NCBI GenBank assembly: GCA_023227695.1 | Contig: JALNVE010000001.1 | Coordinates: forward strand, 1 to 64,000 | Length of the DNA stretch: 64,000 bases | Direction: 5' to 3' | From: Paludibacteraceae bacterium | GTDB lineage: Bacteria > Bacteroidota > Bacteroidia > Bacteroidales > Paludibacteraceae | Part shown: positions 57,245 to 64,000 of the stretch, piece after piece | How the letters are laid out: each line of letters opens with the position of its first letter | How positions within the stretch are numbered: position 1 is the first letter of the stretch | The notes under the pieces: model-generated | What the model was told of the DNA's origin: nothing | The model's database searches: none | What the model saw: only the letters and a program-made list of their open reading frames with translations | Position numbers and translations under genes: made by a program

Positions 57245-58099
57245 TTAAAACATCGATATATCATCGTCTTGAAGAGTCGTTTTTGTTTCTTTATCCATCT
57301 GCCCTTTAATACGTTTAAGCATAGCCTTGATATCCTTTACGGAAGAAGATTCCTCTTTCTTCTGAAAACTGTTAATCTTTATAACTGAACGATTCTTACA
57401 ATCTGGCGAAGCACAAAACCTGCATAAGCCGCTAGGACGACATTCCTGACCATCGCTATTAAGAATTTCCACAGTCTTTTTATCCAACGAATCCAAGACG
57501 GAATCAAACGCCATGACATTTATTTTGGTGTTCTGTATCTTATGTCTGACAATCCAGAAATTGACATTAACGTCGCCATCAATAAATGGATTGTCATTAA
57601 CGGCACCGAGAAAATATATTTTAGCTTGCCAATTGTTTCCCAGTTCTTCTTTGGTAAAGACATTCTTCTGCGTCTTCAAATCAATGATATCGGCTTTCCA
57701 GTTCCTGTCTATGTCAAGTCTGTCAATATAACCGATAACAGGGATGCCGCAAGGCAGGTTGAATTTAATTTCCTTTTCAAAACCTACGGCATCAGAAATG
57801 TTCATATAGCCCCATTCCAAACAGTTCCGAGTTAATTGATCTAGGATCGGCAAGTCTTCCTCCAGCACCTTGTTTTCAGAAATAGCCTGTTCCCTATAAT
57901 AAAACGGATCTTGTTTCTCCAATTCCTTTCCTTGTGTTTTTGCTTTACATGCAAGTTCAAACATCGAATGAAATGCTTTCCCTAGTCTTGCTGATGGATT
58001 CGCATCAGGACGTATTTTTAATATATATTCTGTATAAAATTTATGTTTACACACTTCGAAAGTTTTTATCCCGCTTGCAGAAACCGACTTAATATCCAT
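57245..58099 (-). CDS. Cas4/RecB-like PD-(D/E)XK nuclease with Fe-S cysteines (284 aa)
   Basis: SARLGKAFHSMFEL carries the conserved His44, PVIGYIDRLDI the Asp126 and ADIIDLKTQK the D-x-K, the RecB-nuclease order. One Cys at residue 17 and three in CRPSGLCRFCASPDC near residue 230 match the four-cysteine Fe-S site of Cas4/AddB-type exonucleases. It probably trims DNA ends in recombination. Its start overlaps the end of a homing endonuclease gene, and a diverged copy of its first 43 codons lies beyond that gene. Confidence 0.85.
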   Translation of the reverse strand: MDIKSVSASGIKTFEVCKHKFYTEYILKIRPDANPSARLGKAFHSMFELACKAKTQGKELEKQDPFYYREQAISENKVLEEDLPILDQLTRNCLEWGYMNISDAVGFEKEIKFNLPCGIPVIGYIDRLDIDRNWKADIIDLKTQKNVFTKEELGNNWQAKIYFLGAVNDNPFIDGDVNVNFWIVRHKIQNTKINVMAFDSVLDSLDKKTVEILNSDGQECRPSGLCRFCASPDCKNRSVIKINSFQKKEESSSVKDIKAMLKRIKGQMDKETKTTLQDDDISMF

Positions 58100-59285
58100 T
58101 TTTTATCCTTTTAATAAAATCTCTTACAACAACCTGTTCTGTTTTCCCGAATTTATTCAAAATCCATACCTTTAATATACTCCCAGCCTTTAAATTTTCA
58201 GGCTTTAAAGTGTTTTTTGTAAAATCCCAAAGTTCGATAAATCTACGAATTGAAGCCACAGAGTCTTTGAATTCGGGTAAAACCCCACTACAATATGGAC
58301 ATCCACCTTTATTAAACTTTCTGCTGTTTGGAGAGGCCTTAAATTCAAAATTATGTTTTAAACAATACCATAAATATTTAACATGTGAAGTCGAAGAAAT
58401 CATTTCAGGATTTTGTAGATTATTTAAACTCCATTCTTTAGCATATTCCATATCTGAAACTTTTTCGTTTATCTTTCCGGCACAAACAGGACATCCATTC
58501 CCTCCACATGCCCTAGAGTCAATCCTTGCGGACCATTCATGTCCTCTTTTACATTTCCAAAAGGCAGAATATTCCGAACCACGAGAAAAGTTTTCTGGTA
58601 ATAATGGGTAATTCTTTTCACTCCATTCTAAACAAAGTTCAGGAAAGTTATTTCTAAGATTGTTTTCTGGATTTACTCTGCGATATTTAATCAACAGTTC
58701 TTTATAAAGCTGTCGGCCCTTTATTTCAGTAAGTCCGATTTTGCCTAGTAAAGTTTTTATCACATCTTCTTGTGATTCTTTTTTATCATAACAAACATCT
58801 TCATCCCCGATTCTTTCAAGGTTTTGTCTCAGACGTATCATTCTGATTCCACTTAGAATTGCCTTGTTGTTTTTCTTAACATCTTTTGCTCGGTCCTTGT
58901 GCCAAAAAGACCCATCAACTTCTATGCCTAATTTCAATGATGGGACAAAAACATCAATTTCATATCCTAAACTTTTATCACAAGATTTAGTATCTTCGAA
59001 ATGCGACTTCATTTCCGCAAAAACTCTTAATTCCATTTTAGAAACGCGACGGCCCTTGCTACATTCAGGACATCCACACCCAGATCTAGTTCTCACCCGA
59101 ACTTCTGTTTCCCAAAGGAAACCACACTTATTACATTCCCACCATACCTTTTTCGCACTTCCACAGAAAAAGGCATCAATTGGTAAAGCATTTTTAGAAG
59201 ACCATTCCGAGACCAAGTGAGGGAACGTTTTAGAAATCAGTTCTGTTTTTGGGGTTCTATGCCATTTGGGGTTTTCTGTATTCAT
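58089..59285 (-). CDS. Zinc-ribbon homing endonuclease with PD-(D/E)XK core (398 aa)
   Basis: A first zinc ribbon (WECNKCGFLWE, GCGCPECSKG) is followed by a DUF559-like core (YEIDVFVPSLKLGIEVDG, SFWHKDRAKDVKKN, IRMIRLRQN) and two more ribbons (WKCKRGHEW, GCPVCAG; YCLKHNFEF, GCPYCSG). Tandem ribbons with L-EW-x-x-KN repeats are typical of a phage homing endonuclease type. It is inserted between a truncated and an intact start of the Cas4-like nuclease gene. Confidence 0.82.
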   Translation of the reverse strand: MNTENPKWHRTPKTELISKTFPHLVSEWSSKNALPIDAFFCGSAKKVWWECNKCGFLWETEVRVRTRSGCGCPECSKGRRVSKMELRVFAEMKSHFEDTKSCDKSLGYEIDVFVPSLKLGIEVDGSFWHKDRAKDVKKNNKAILSGIRMIRLRQNLERIGDEDVCYDKKESQEDVIKTLLGKIGLTEIKGRQLYKELLIKYRRVNPENNLRNNFPELCLEWSEKNYPLLPENFSRGSEYSAFWKCKRGHEWSARIDSRACGGNGCPVCAGKINEKVSDMEYAKEWSLNNLQNPEMISSTSHVKYLWYCLKHNFEFKASPNSRKFNKGGCPYCSGVLPEFKDSVASIRRFIELWDFTKNTLKPENLKAGSILKVWILNKFGKTEQVVVRDFIKRIKNGY

Positions 59286-59308
59286 ACTTTAAGTACGAAT
59301 ATCAAAAT

Positions 59309-59440
59309 TTATGCAATGCGGCCCATTAAGGCGGAAGGATGGGTCGGAGGCTTAATTTTCAAGACATATTCAGTATAGCACTTTTTCGGGCATGTTTCGT
59401 AAGTCTTGATACAAGAAGCCGATATTTTAGTAAGCTTCAT
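59309..59440 (-). pseudogene. Truncated N-terminus of a Cas4/RecB-like nuclease
   Basis: 43 codons beginning MKLTKISASCIKTYETCPKK and ending LMGRIA-stop. It aligns with the first 43 residues of the nuclease at 57245 (SASGIKTFEVC, YTEYILKI, PSARLGKAF) at about 55 percent identity by eye and stops just before the catalytic His. It keeps a good start, coupled to the upstream gene by an ATGA overlap. Confidence 0.85.
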
Positions 59441-59679
59441 TTGTTGAACAATTTCCTTAGAATTTCTAAACGTTCCTGAATCTTTTCATCATATTCTTTA
59501 ATCATTTTCGGAAAATCTGTTATTTGATTCCCAGTTTCTTCAAGAGCTTGTTTTTCCAAATCATGCTGTTGCTTGAGCAGACTTTCCTTTTCTCCTTCCA
59601 TTCTGCTTTTCAGTTGTTTTAAAGCGTCAAATTGTTTTTGAAACGATTCGATTTCTTTGAGTATTGCTTGTGCATCCAT
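59437..59679 (-). CDS. Coiled-coil protein (80 aa)
   Basis: Almost entirely a charged coil (QFDALKQLKSRMEGEKESLL). AAGGAATAAAAA precedes the ATG. It directly follows the SbcC-like ATPase gene, as if it were a detached piece of a coiled arm, but no direct evidence supports that. Confidence 0.6.
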   Translation of the reverse strand: MDAQAILKEIESFQKQFDALKQLKSRMEGEKESLLKQQHDLEKQALEETGNQITDFPKMIKEYDEKIQERLEILRKLFNK

Positions 59680-59696
59680 TTTTTATTCCTTAAGTT

Positions 59697-61139
59697 TCAT
59701 TTCCTGACTAAACTGCACGTATTCCCTATTGGTATTTTAGTTACTGGACATATCTCAATATTGAGATAGATTTCATGAAGTTTGTTTTCCGTATTATCCA
59801 AATCTTCTTTCGTTTTGGATAAATTTTCAATGACTGATTCTAGTTTGTCTGTGATAACCCGCCATGAATCAAAATAAGAATAAATCTTTTGTCTGTCACT
59901 GATAATATTCAGACAATGGATATTTTCTTCTGCTTCTTCAATGATATCTAACGAAAGAAGTCTTGTATTTACGTCATCTAGTTTTAATAATAAGGCTTCA
60001 TGTTTTCGAAAATATTCAACTAGTTTAACAGAAGAAAGAACATCCTCCTTAATTGTCCAGTCTTCCATTTTTTGTAAATCAGGGATATCTAACAGCTTAT
60101 AAGAAACTGTCTTTACTTTTTCATTGACTTCTGTATATTTTTCCCAAATAGAAGAAAACAGTATTCGCTGAAGCGTCAAATCTTTAAGACCTTCTAAGGA
60201 AATATCATCTGTTTTTTGCAAACTTAAAACAGACGCATTCAATTTTTCTATTTTGTATGTGGATTGCAGATATCTGTCCCATAAAGATTCCATTTTCTGA
60301 TAGACAGATATGTCTTCTATTGCCTTTGACGACAAAAATTCAAGATCTTCAATTATAGGAATATTATTAATATCCATTGATATCGTTGATATTTCTTTCA
60401 GTTTTTCTTCATGAGAAGCAAATAATTGATTCATGAAAGAAATGTTTGATTCACACGTCTTAATTTCATCTTCTGTTTTTTTTACACGGGAAAGAAGGAT
60501 CTGATCCCGATAGATATCTGCTTCACTATACATCTTCCCTTCGAGTTCTTTAATTCTGTTTTCTGCTTCTGTGATTTCTCTCGTCAAACGATATTGATCA
60601 AGGCTTATCACTCTTATCATTTCTTCCGCCCCGTTAAGTCCGCAGATTTCATCAATAATTTCTGCTCTGCTTGATCCGGTGGTTTTCTTGTCTCCTATGC
60701 CGTCAATAAAAAAATGTCTTTCCAATTGATCCATTATATTGATAGGTACTTCTGTTTCTCCCAACGTGATAACCTTCATTCCAAGCACTTCGCAAGCTTG
60801 TTTAACTTCCGCCTTCCCGACTTTATCAAGCTTGATTTCACCTAGTGTATCATTTCTCTTTATAATCCATAAATTGACATCCGGACCCTTCCGGACTTCA
60901 ACTGAACCTATATTCGTTGTTATTTTGACCCGACAAAACGAAGCGCCTGTCCTAACCATTTTCTGATCAAATTGATTATACGCACATAGCTTCACTGCCC
61001 TTATGACGCTTGACTTACCGACATCTGAAAGCCCTGCTATACAATTGAATCCTGGAGAAAAATCACGGAGGAAAGTATGTTCGTGACTTTCAAAATTTTC
61101 TATTTCTATTTCTACAATATAAATCCTAGTCTTTGGCAT
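59697..61139 (-). CDS. SbcC/Rad50-like ATPase N-terminal half (480 aa)
   Basis: The start IEIENFESHEHTFLRDF and Walker A motif GLSDVGKSSVIRA are those of SbcC/RecF-type ATPases. A long coiled coil follows, ending in ICPVTKIPIGNTC, which resembles the zinc hook. Rad50 proteins continue through a second coil to Walker B and signature motifs; here the protein stops at the hook and no such half is found downstream. It may need a partner protein or be an unusual half-molecule. It overlaps the polymerase gene by 14 bp. Confidence 0.75.
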   Translation of the reverse strand: MPKTRIYIVEIEIENFESHEHTFLRDFSPGFNCIAGLSDVGKSSVIRAVKLCAYNQFDQKMVRTGASFCRVKITTNIGSVEVRKGPDVNLWIIKRNDTLGEIKLDKVGKAEVKQACEVLGMKVITLGETEVPINIMDQLERHFFIDGIGDKKTTGSSRAEIIDEICGLNGAEEMIRVISLDQYRLTREITEAENRIKELEGKMYSEADIYRDQILLSRVKKTEDEIKTCESNISFMNQLFASHEEKLKEISTISMDINNIPIIEDLEFLSSKAIEDISVYQKMESLWDRYLQSTYKIEKLNASVLSLQKTDDISLEGLKDLTLQRILFSSIWEKYTEVNEKVKTVSYKLLDIPDLQKMEDWTIKEDVLSSVKLVEYFRKHEALLLKLDDVNTRLLSLDIIEEAEENIHCLNIISDRQKIYSYFDSWRVITDKLESVIENLSKTKEDLDNTENKLHEIYLNIEICPVTKIPIGNTCSLVRK

Positions 61140-64000
61140 CTTCTTTCCTTTTTAATACAAATCCACCTTCTCTGTCGTCATAGAATCTAAATGTTTTATC
61201 TTCGGAATCCTGTCCGAAATTACGCAACGGAAGGACGGCGATATCACCTTCTATGAAACGGTCTTTGAAAAGCATGACGGCACTTGAGAATACAAGAAAA
61301 TTCATTTCTTTGTTCCCGTCACTGATATAGACCCTCAAACCCTGATTCCCTGATTTAAAATTAATTTCTTTGATTCCCATGATTTCTCCCAGAACTTTAA
61401 TTCTGGTTTTTTCTGTTTCTAGTTTGGCTGTCGTATAACTGCATAGCCCCTTAACTTCCCTTGTCTGTTGACGGTATCGAGCATAGATATTGTCTGAAAA
61501 CCTGACGCTAAGCATCTCCTTTTCCATATCATCTAATGTCTTCTGATCTAATGCAGGAAGATCGATATATTTAGGTTTACTGTCAAAATTCAACACTCTG
61601 ACACTTTCTATCTCTTGGCCGATAACAACTGATTTCGCTTTGCGGATTTTACAAAGATTTTTTGACAAATTGGAAGAACTGATTTCCATGCCGTCTTGAA
61701 TCGATTCCATATGTTCGATACCGGACTTGAGATAAGGATGGGCTTTCGGTAATTTCCATTTTTCCACCCTGTCAGTTAATTCATAGAAGTGCTTGAAAAC
61801 GACTTCTCTGTCTCCGAAACAATCAAAGGCTCCTGCATAAATCAGACTTTCTACAACTCTTGTATTCGGTCTTCTTGTTTTACCTTCCGTCCCGATTTCA
61901 ACCGTACAGCGATCATAGAAGTCTTCCAGACTTGCATAAGGTTGATTTTTCACAATGGCCCCAGCGCTGTTGCTGACATTTTTTACATGTCCAAGGGCAT
62001 ACCAAAGATCATTCCCTTCAAGACGGAATTCAACACGGGATTCATTAATGCTTGGCTTGTGGACAATCATCCCCTTGTCTATCGCGAATTTAACATACTT
62101 GTCAAAGATCGTGGTGCCGAATTTTTCCTTCTTCGGGTCACTGTTCTGAAGCAAAGCTGTCATGTATTCATAGAAGTAATGATACCTTAGCCATAGTTCT
62201 GTAGTCGTAATTGCTGAATAACAAATTGCGTGACTATTAGAAGTTACATATCCGTTAGCGAAAAAAAGGTGTTCTGGAGAGTCTACTGTAATATCCATTG
62301 TTTCCATTTCTCCCATACCGAGAAGAGAAATAACTTCTAGACTTTCTCCGTTTTCCATGCAGATTCTGTAACCATTTCTAAAGATAGCATCCAAACTACA
62401 TACATTATAACCGTAATCAGTGTGGCACATAAACTTGTGGTTTAGCGTACAAACGATTTTATGCAATCCATCTTTCCCTTCCAACGAAAGCTTAACGCAA
62501 GACTTCCTTCCTGTCTTGATAATGTCCGTTACCTTGACGTATTTTTCTCCTGAAGTTTTATCAAAACCTAAAATCATGTCTCCGATTTTAAGAGAAGACA
62601 TCTTGACAACAGATCCATTTTCTTTTTTTACCTTTGTATCGGGAGATAAACATTTATTGAAGCTGTAAGACGCTGTAGATTCTATCTGATTCCAGATTTC
62701 GTTTACTTGCGCTTCTGTCATTAAACCTTTTTTGACGCATTTTTCAATTGAACCGTTGATGAATTTTGGTTTCATTTCATCCATGATGTCTTTTTTCTTC
62801 TTGCTAGCTCCCTTACGGAGACGATTTCCTTCAAGCGGTGACATTCCTGCCATTTCTACGGCAAGTTTCATTAAACCTTCCTGATAGGCTAGGATTCCGT
62901 ATGTATCTCCCAGAACATTTTCCAGAATCTGGTTTTTCTCATATTTCTTGCCGTTCTTACGTTCCGCATATTCCACATCAAGACCCACATCTTTAGGTCC
63001 AGGGCGAATAAGAGAAGTGATTGCTGCGATATCTCCTAGACAGTCGCAACCGACCTTATCCGCAATTTTCTTGGTATACGGGTTTTCAAATTGGAATATT
63101 CCCAGAAGTTCCCCGCGTGTTCCCATTTTGATAGATTCGTGATCGTCCACAGGAATATCTTTCCTATGCAGTTCAATACCCCTATTTTCCTTAACTAGCT
63201 TGATACATTTATCGATAATAGGCAAATTATTCAACGATAAAATGTCAAATTTTATATATCCCTGGCTGGACAATTCCTGCTTTTCTCCACTTTCTGACCA
63301 AGAACTCACGACACGGCCTTCTTTATCTTTGTACACCGGTATCTTTTCAGTAAGGTTAAGATTGGAAATAATGACGCCACCGGCATGTGTCCCGAAATTC
63401 TTAGCCTGATTCCTTAAAATTTCCGCGTGTTCCTTCACTTCAGGATATTTTTCAAAGTAATTGGCAAGTTCCGGCTGTGCCTTGCAGATTTCCTCAAACC
63501 CTGCTTTGTCAAGCTTCGTGTCTTCGTCACCGTCTTCTTCTCCTCCGATTTCCGCATCAAGATTCTTCGTGACTTCCATCGCTTCTTTAACGTCCAATCC
63601 AAGCGCCCTAGCAACGTCCAGGATAACGTTCTTCGTCTTGTAGGTGCCTACGGTGCCGACACTACAGACGCGTTCCTGCCCGAATTTTTCCACAAGGAAA
63701 GCTTTGACTTCATTCCTGACATCCGGCATCAAGTCCATGTCTATATCAGGAGGATCTGCTTTCCCGAATTTTTTAAAGTCAGGAGTTATCCCGTTTTTTA
63801 CCGGGTCTAAACCGCTGATTCCTAAAAGCCAGAGGATGACACTTCCAGACTTGTTATTTTCCGAAGGTTGGTTACCCCTCCTTTCGAGGATTTCTTTGGC
63901 TTTATCTGTCTGAACAAACAAAACCCACTTTTTCAAGTCTCTAATTTCATCATTATATCTTTGCCTATAGTCATTTCCTAATTTTGAAACCAACGGATCG
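61126..64000 (-). CDS. dnaE: DNA polymerase III alpha subunit with intein (N-terminus outside window)
   Basis: Open to the right edge; 957 codons are seen. Bacterial C-family polymerase motifs: ADPPDIDMDLMPDVR (catalytic aspartates), NFGTHAGGVIIS, AAITSLIRPGPKDVG (third aspartate), GILAYQEGLMKLAVEMAG and SFNK-SHAICYS. The C-terminal OB region (IKVLGEIMGIKEINFKSG) is present. The PHP domain must lie outside the window. A bacterial-type replicase and an intein are both found in some large phages. The conserved SFNK/SHA junction is interrupted by a 139-residue intein, so the mature seen part is about 818 residues. Confidence 0.95.
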   Translation of the reverse strand, partial: DPLVSKLGNDYRQRYNDEIRDLKKWVLFVQTDKAKEILERRGNQPSENNKSGSVILWLLGISGLDPVKNGITPDFKKFGKADPPDIDMDLMPDVRNEVKAFLVEKFGQERVCSVGTVGTYKTKNVILDVARALGLDVKEAMEVTKNLDAEIGGEEDGDEDTKLDKAGFEEICKAQPELANYFEKYPEVKEHAEILRNQAKNFGTHAGGVIISNLNLTEKIPVYKDKEGRVVSSWSESGEKQELSSQGYIKFDILSLNNLPIIDKCIKLVKENRGIELHRKDIPVDDHESIKMGTRGELLGIFQFENPYTKKIADKVGCDCLGDIAAITSLIRPGPKDVGLDVEYAERKNGKKYEKNQILENVLGDTYGILAYQEGLMKLAVEMAGMSPLEGNRLRKGASKKKKDIMDEMKPKFINGSIEKCVKKGLMTEAQVNEIWNQIESTASYSFNKCLSPDTKVKKENGSVVKMSSLKIGDMILGFDKTSGEKYVKVTDIIKTGRKSCVKLSLEGKDGLHKIVCTLNHKFMCHTDYGYNVCSLDAIFRNGYRICMENGESLEVISLLGMGEMETMDITVDSPEHLFFANGYVTSNSHAICYSAITTTELWLRYHYFYEYMTALLQNSDPKKEKFGTTIFDKYVKFAIDKGMIVHKPSINESRVEFRLEGNDLWYALGHVKNVSNSAGAIVKNQPYASLEDFYDRCTVEIGTEGKTRRPNTRVVESLIYAGAFDCFGDREVVFKHFYELTDRVEKWKLPKAHPYLKSGIEHMESIQDGMEISSSNLSKNLCKIRKAKSVVIGQEIESVRVLNFDSKPKYIDLPALDQKTLDDMEKEMLSVRFSDNIYARYRQQTREVKGLCSYTTAKLETEKTRIKVLGEIMGIKEINFKSGNQGLRVYISDGNKEMNFLVFSSAVMLFKDRFIEGDIAVLPLRNFGQDSEDKTFRFYDDREGGFVLKRKEDAKD
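62236..62652 (-). mobile_element. Mini-intein in DnaE (139 aa, no endonuclease)
   Basis: The insert starts CLSPDTKV (Cys1, block A), has VCTLNHKF (block B, T-x-x-H) and ends DSPEHLFFANGYVTSN before Ser+1. Asn139 is the splicing residue; the usual penultimate His is Ser. No homing endonuclease domain fits in the 139 residues. It sits at the known SFNK/S site of polymerase III alpha. Confidence 0.93.

Overview
The window looks like part of a large, low-GC, tailed-bacteriophage genome whose host is probably a bacterium living without oxygen. Support: short SD-led genes packed on one strand with 4-bp and TAATG-type overlaps, tRNA genes, several homing endonucleases, a class III (anaerobic) ribonucleotide reductase with its activase, a bacterial-type DNA polymerase III alpha carrying an intein, a RuvC-like resolvase and ParB-like/JAMM proteins. 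No terminase, portal or capsid gene was recognised, so 'phage' rests on context. Except for two small plus-strand genes (19825-20061 and 46815-47051), all transcription runs leftwards (minus strand).

Layout, left to right. 1-2.9 kb: the N-terminal part of a homing endonuclease, then an RNA island with four intact tRNA-shaped genes plus a degraded one, a structured RNA of about 475 nt, a smaller RNA with a tRNA-like T-arm, and four sigma70-type promoters. 2.9-6.8 kb: small zinc-binding and unknown proteins and a class II aldolase-like protein. 6.8-7.6 kb: a second, GC-rich structured RNA region. 7.6-28.9 kb: an early/middle-type region of many small unknown genes mixed with a DUF4942-type DNA methyltransferase, a SprT-like metallopeptidase, a Nudix hydrolase, two RNA ligases, an NAD synthetase and two homing endonucleases; it is dotted with TTGACA promoters whose spacer is nearly always exactly 17 bp. 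28.9-29.8 kb: a non-coding control region with a 70-bp direct repeat, four 14-bp iterons and several promoter elements. 29.8-36.5 kb: HAD phosphatase, DHH phosphoesterase, ClpP-like protease, metallophosphoesterase, metallo-beta-lactamase protein, HNH and DUF559 nucleases. 36.5-52.3 kb: a 952-residue protein, cysteine desulfurase, patatin, JAMM protein, two ParB-like paralogues, NrdD/NrdG, FmdB, a thioredoxin-fold protein and a GNAT protein. 52.4-64 kb: replication and recombination (metallophosphoesterase, DNA methyltransferase, RuvC-like, Cas4/RecB-like nuclease, SbcC-like ATPase, Pol III alpha).

How they may work together: NrdD/NrdG, the thioredoxin-fold protein and possibly the cysteine desulfurase (Fe-S supply) fit anaerobic dNTP production; Pol III, the RuvC-like enzyme, the Cas4-like nuclease and the SbcC-like ATPase fit replication and recombination; two RNA ligases plus phage tRNAs fit repair or replacement of host tRNAs; NadE and a Nudix enzyme could maintain NAD pools.

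The most striking patterns: (1) at three places a homing endonuclease or its remnant lies directly in front of a conserved gene, and in front of the endonuclease lies a truncated, diverged copy of that gene's 5' end, as if the element supplied a replacement gene start; (2) tRNAs with long class II variable arms carry Glu (UUC) and Asn (GUU) anticodons; (3) there are two large candidate structured RNAs; (4) a small gene appears to be completed by a -1 frameshift at A_AAA_AAG; (5) TTGACA promoters are confined to the left 36 kb while a different motif, TTTTGATA(T/C), recurs in front of genes further right.
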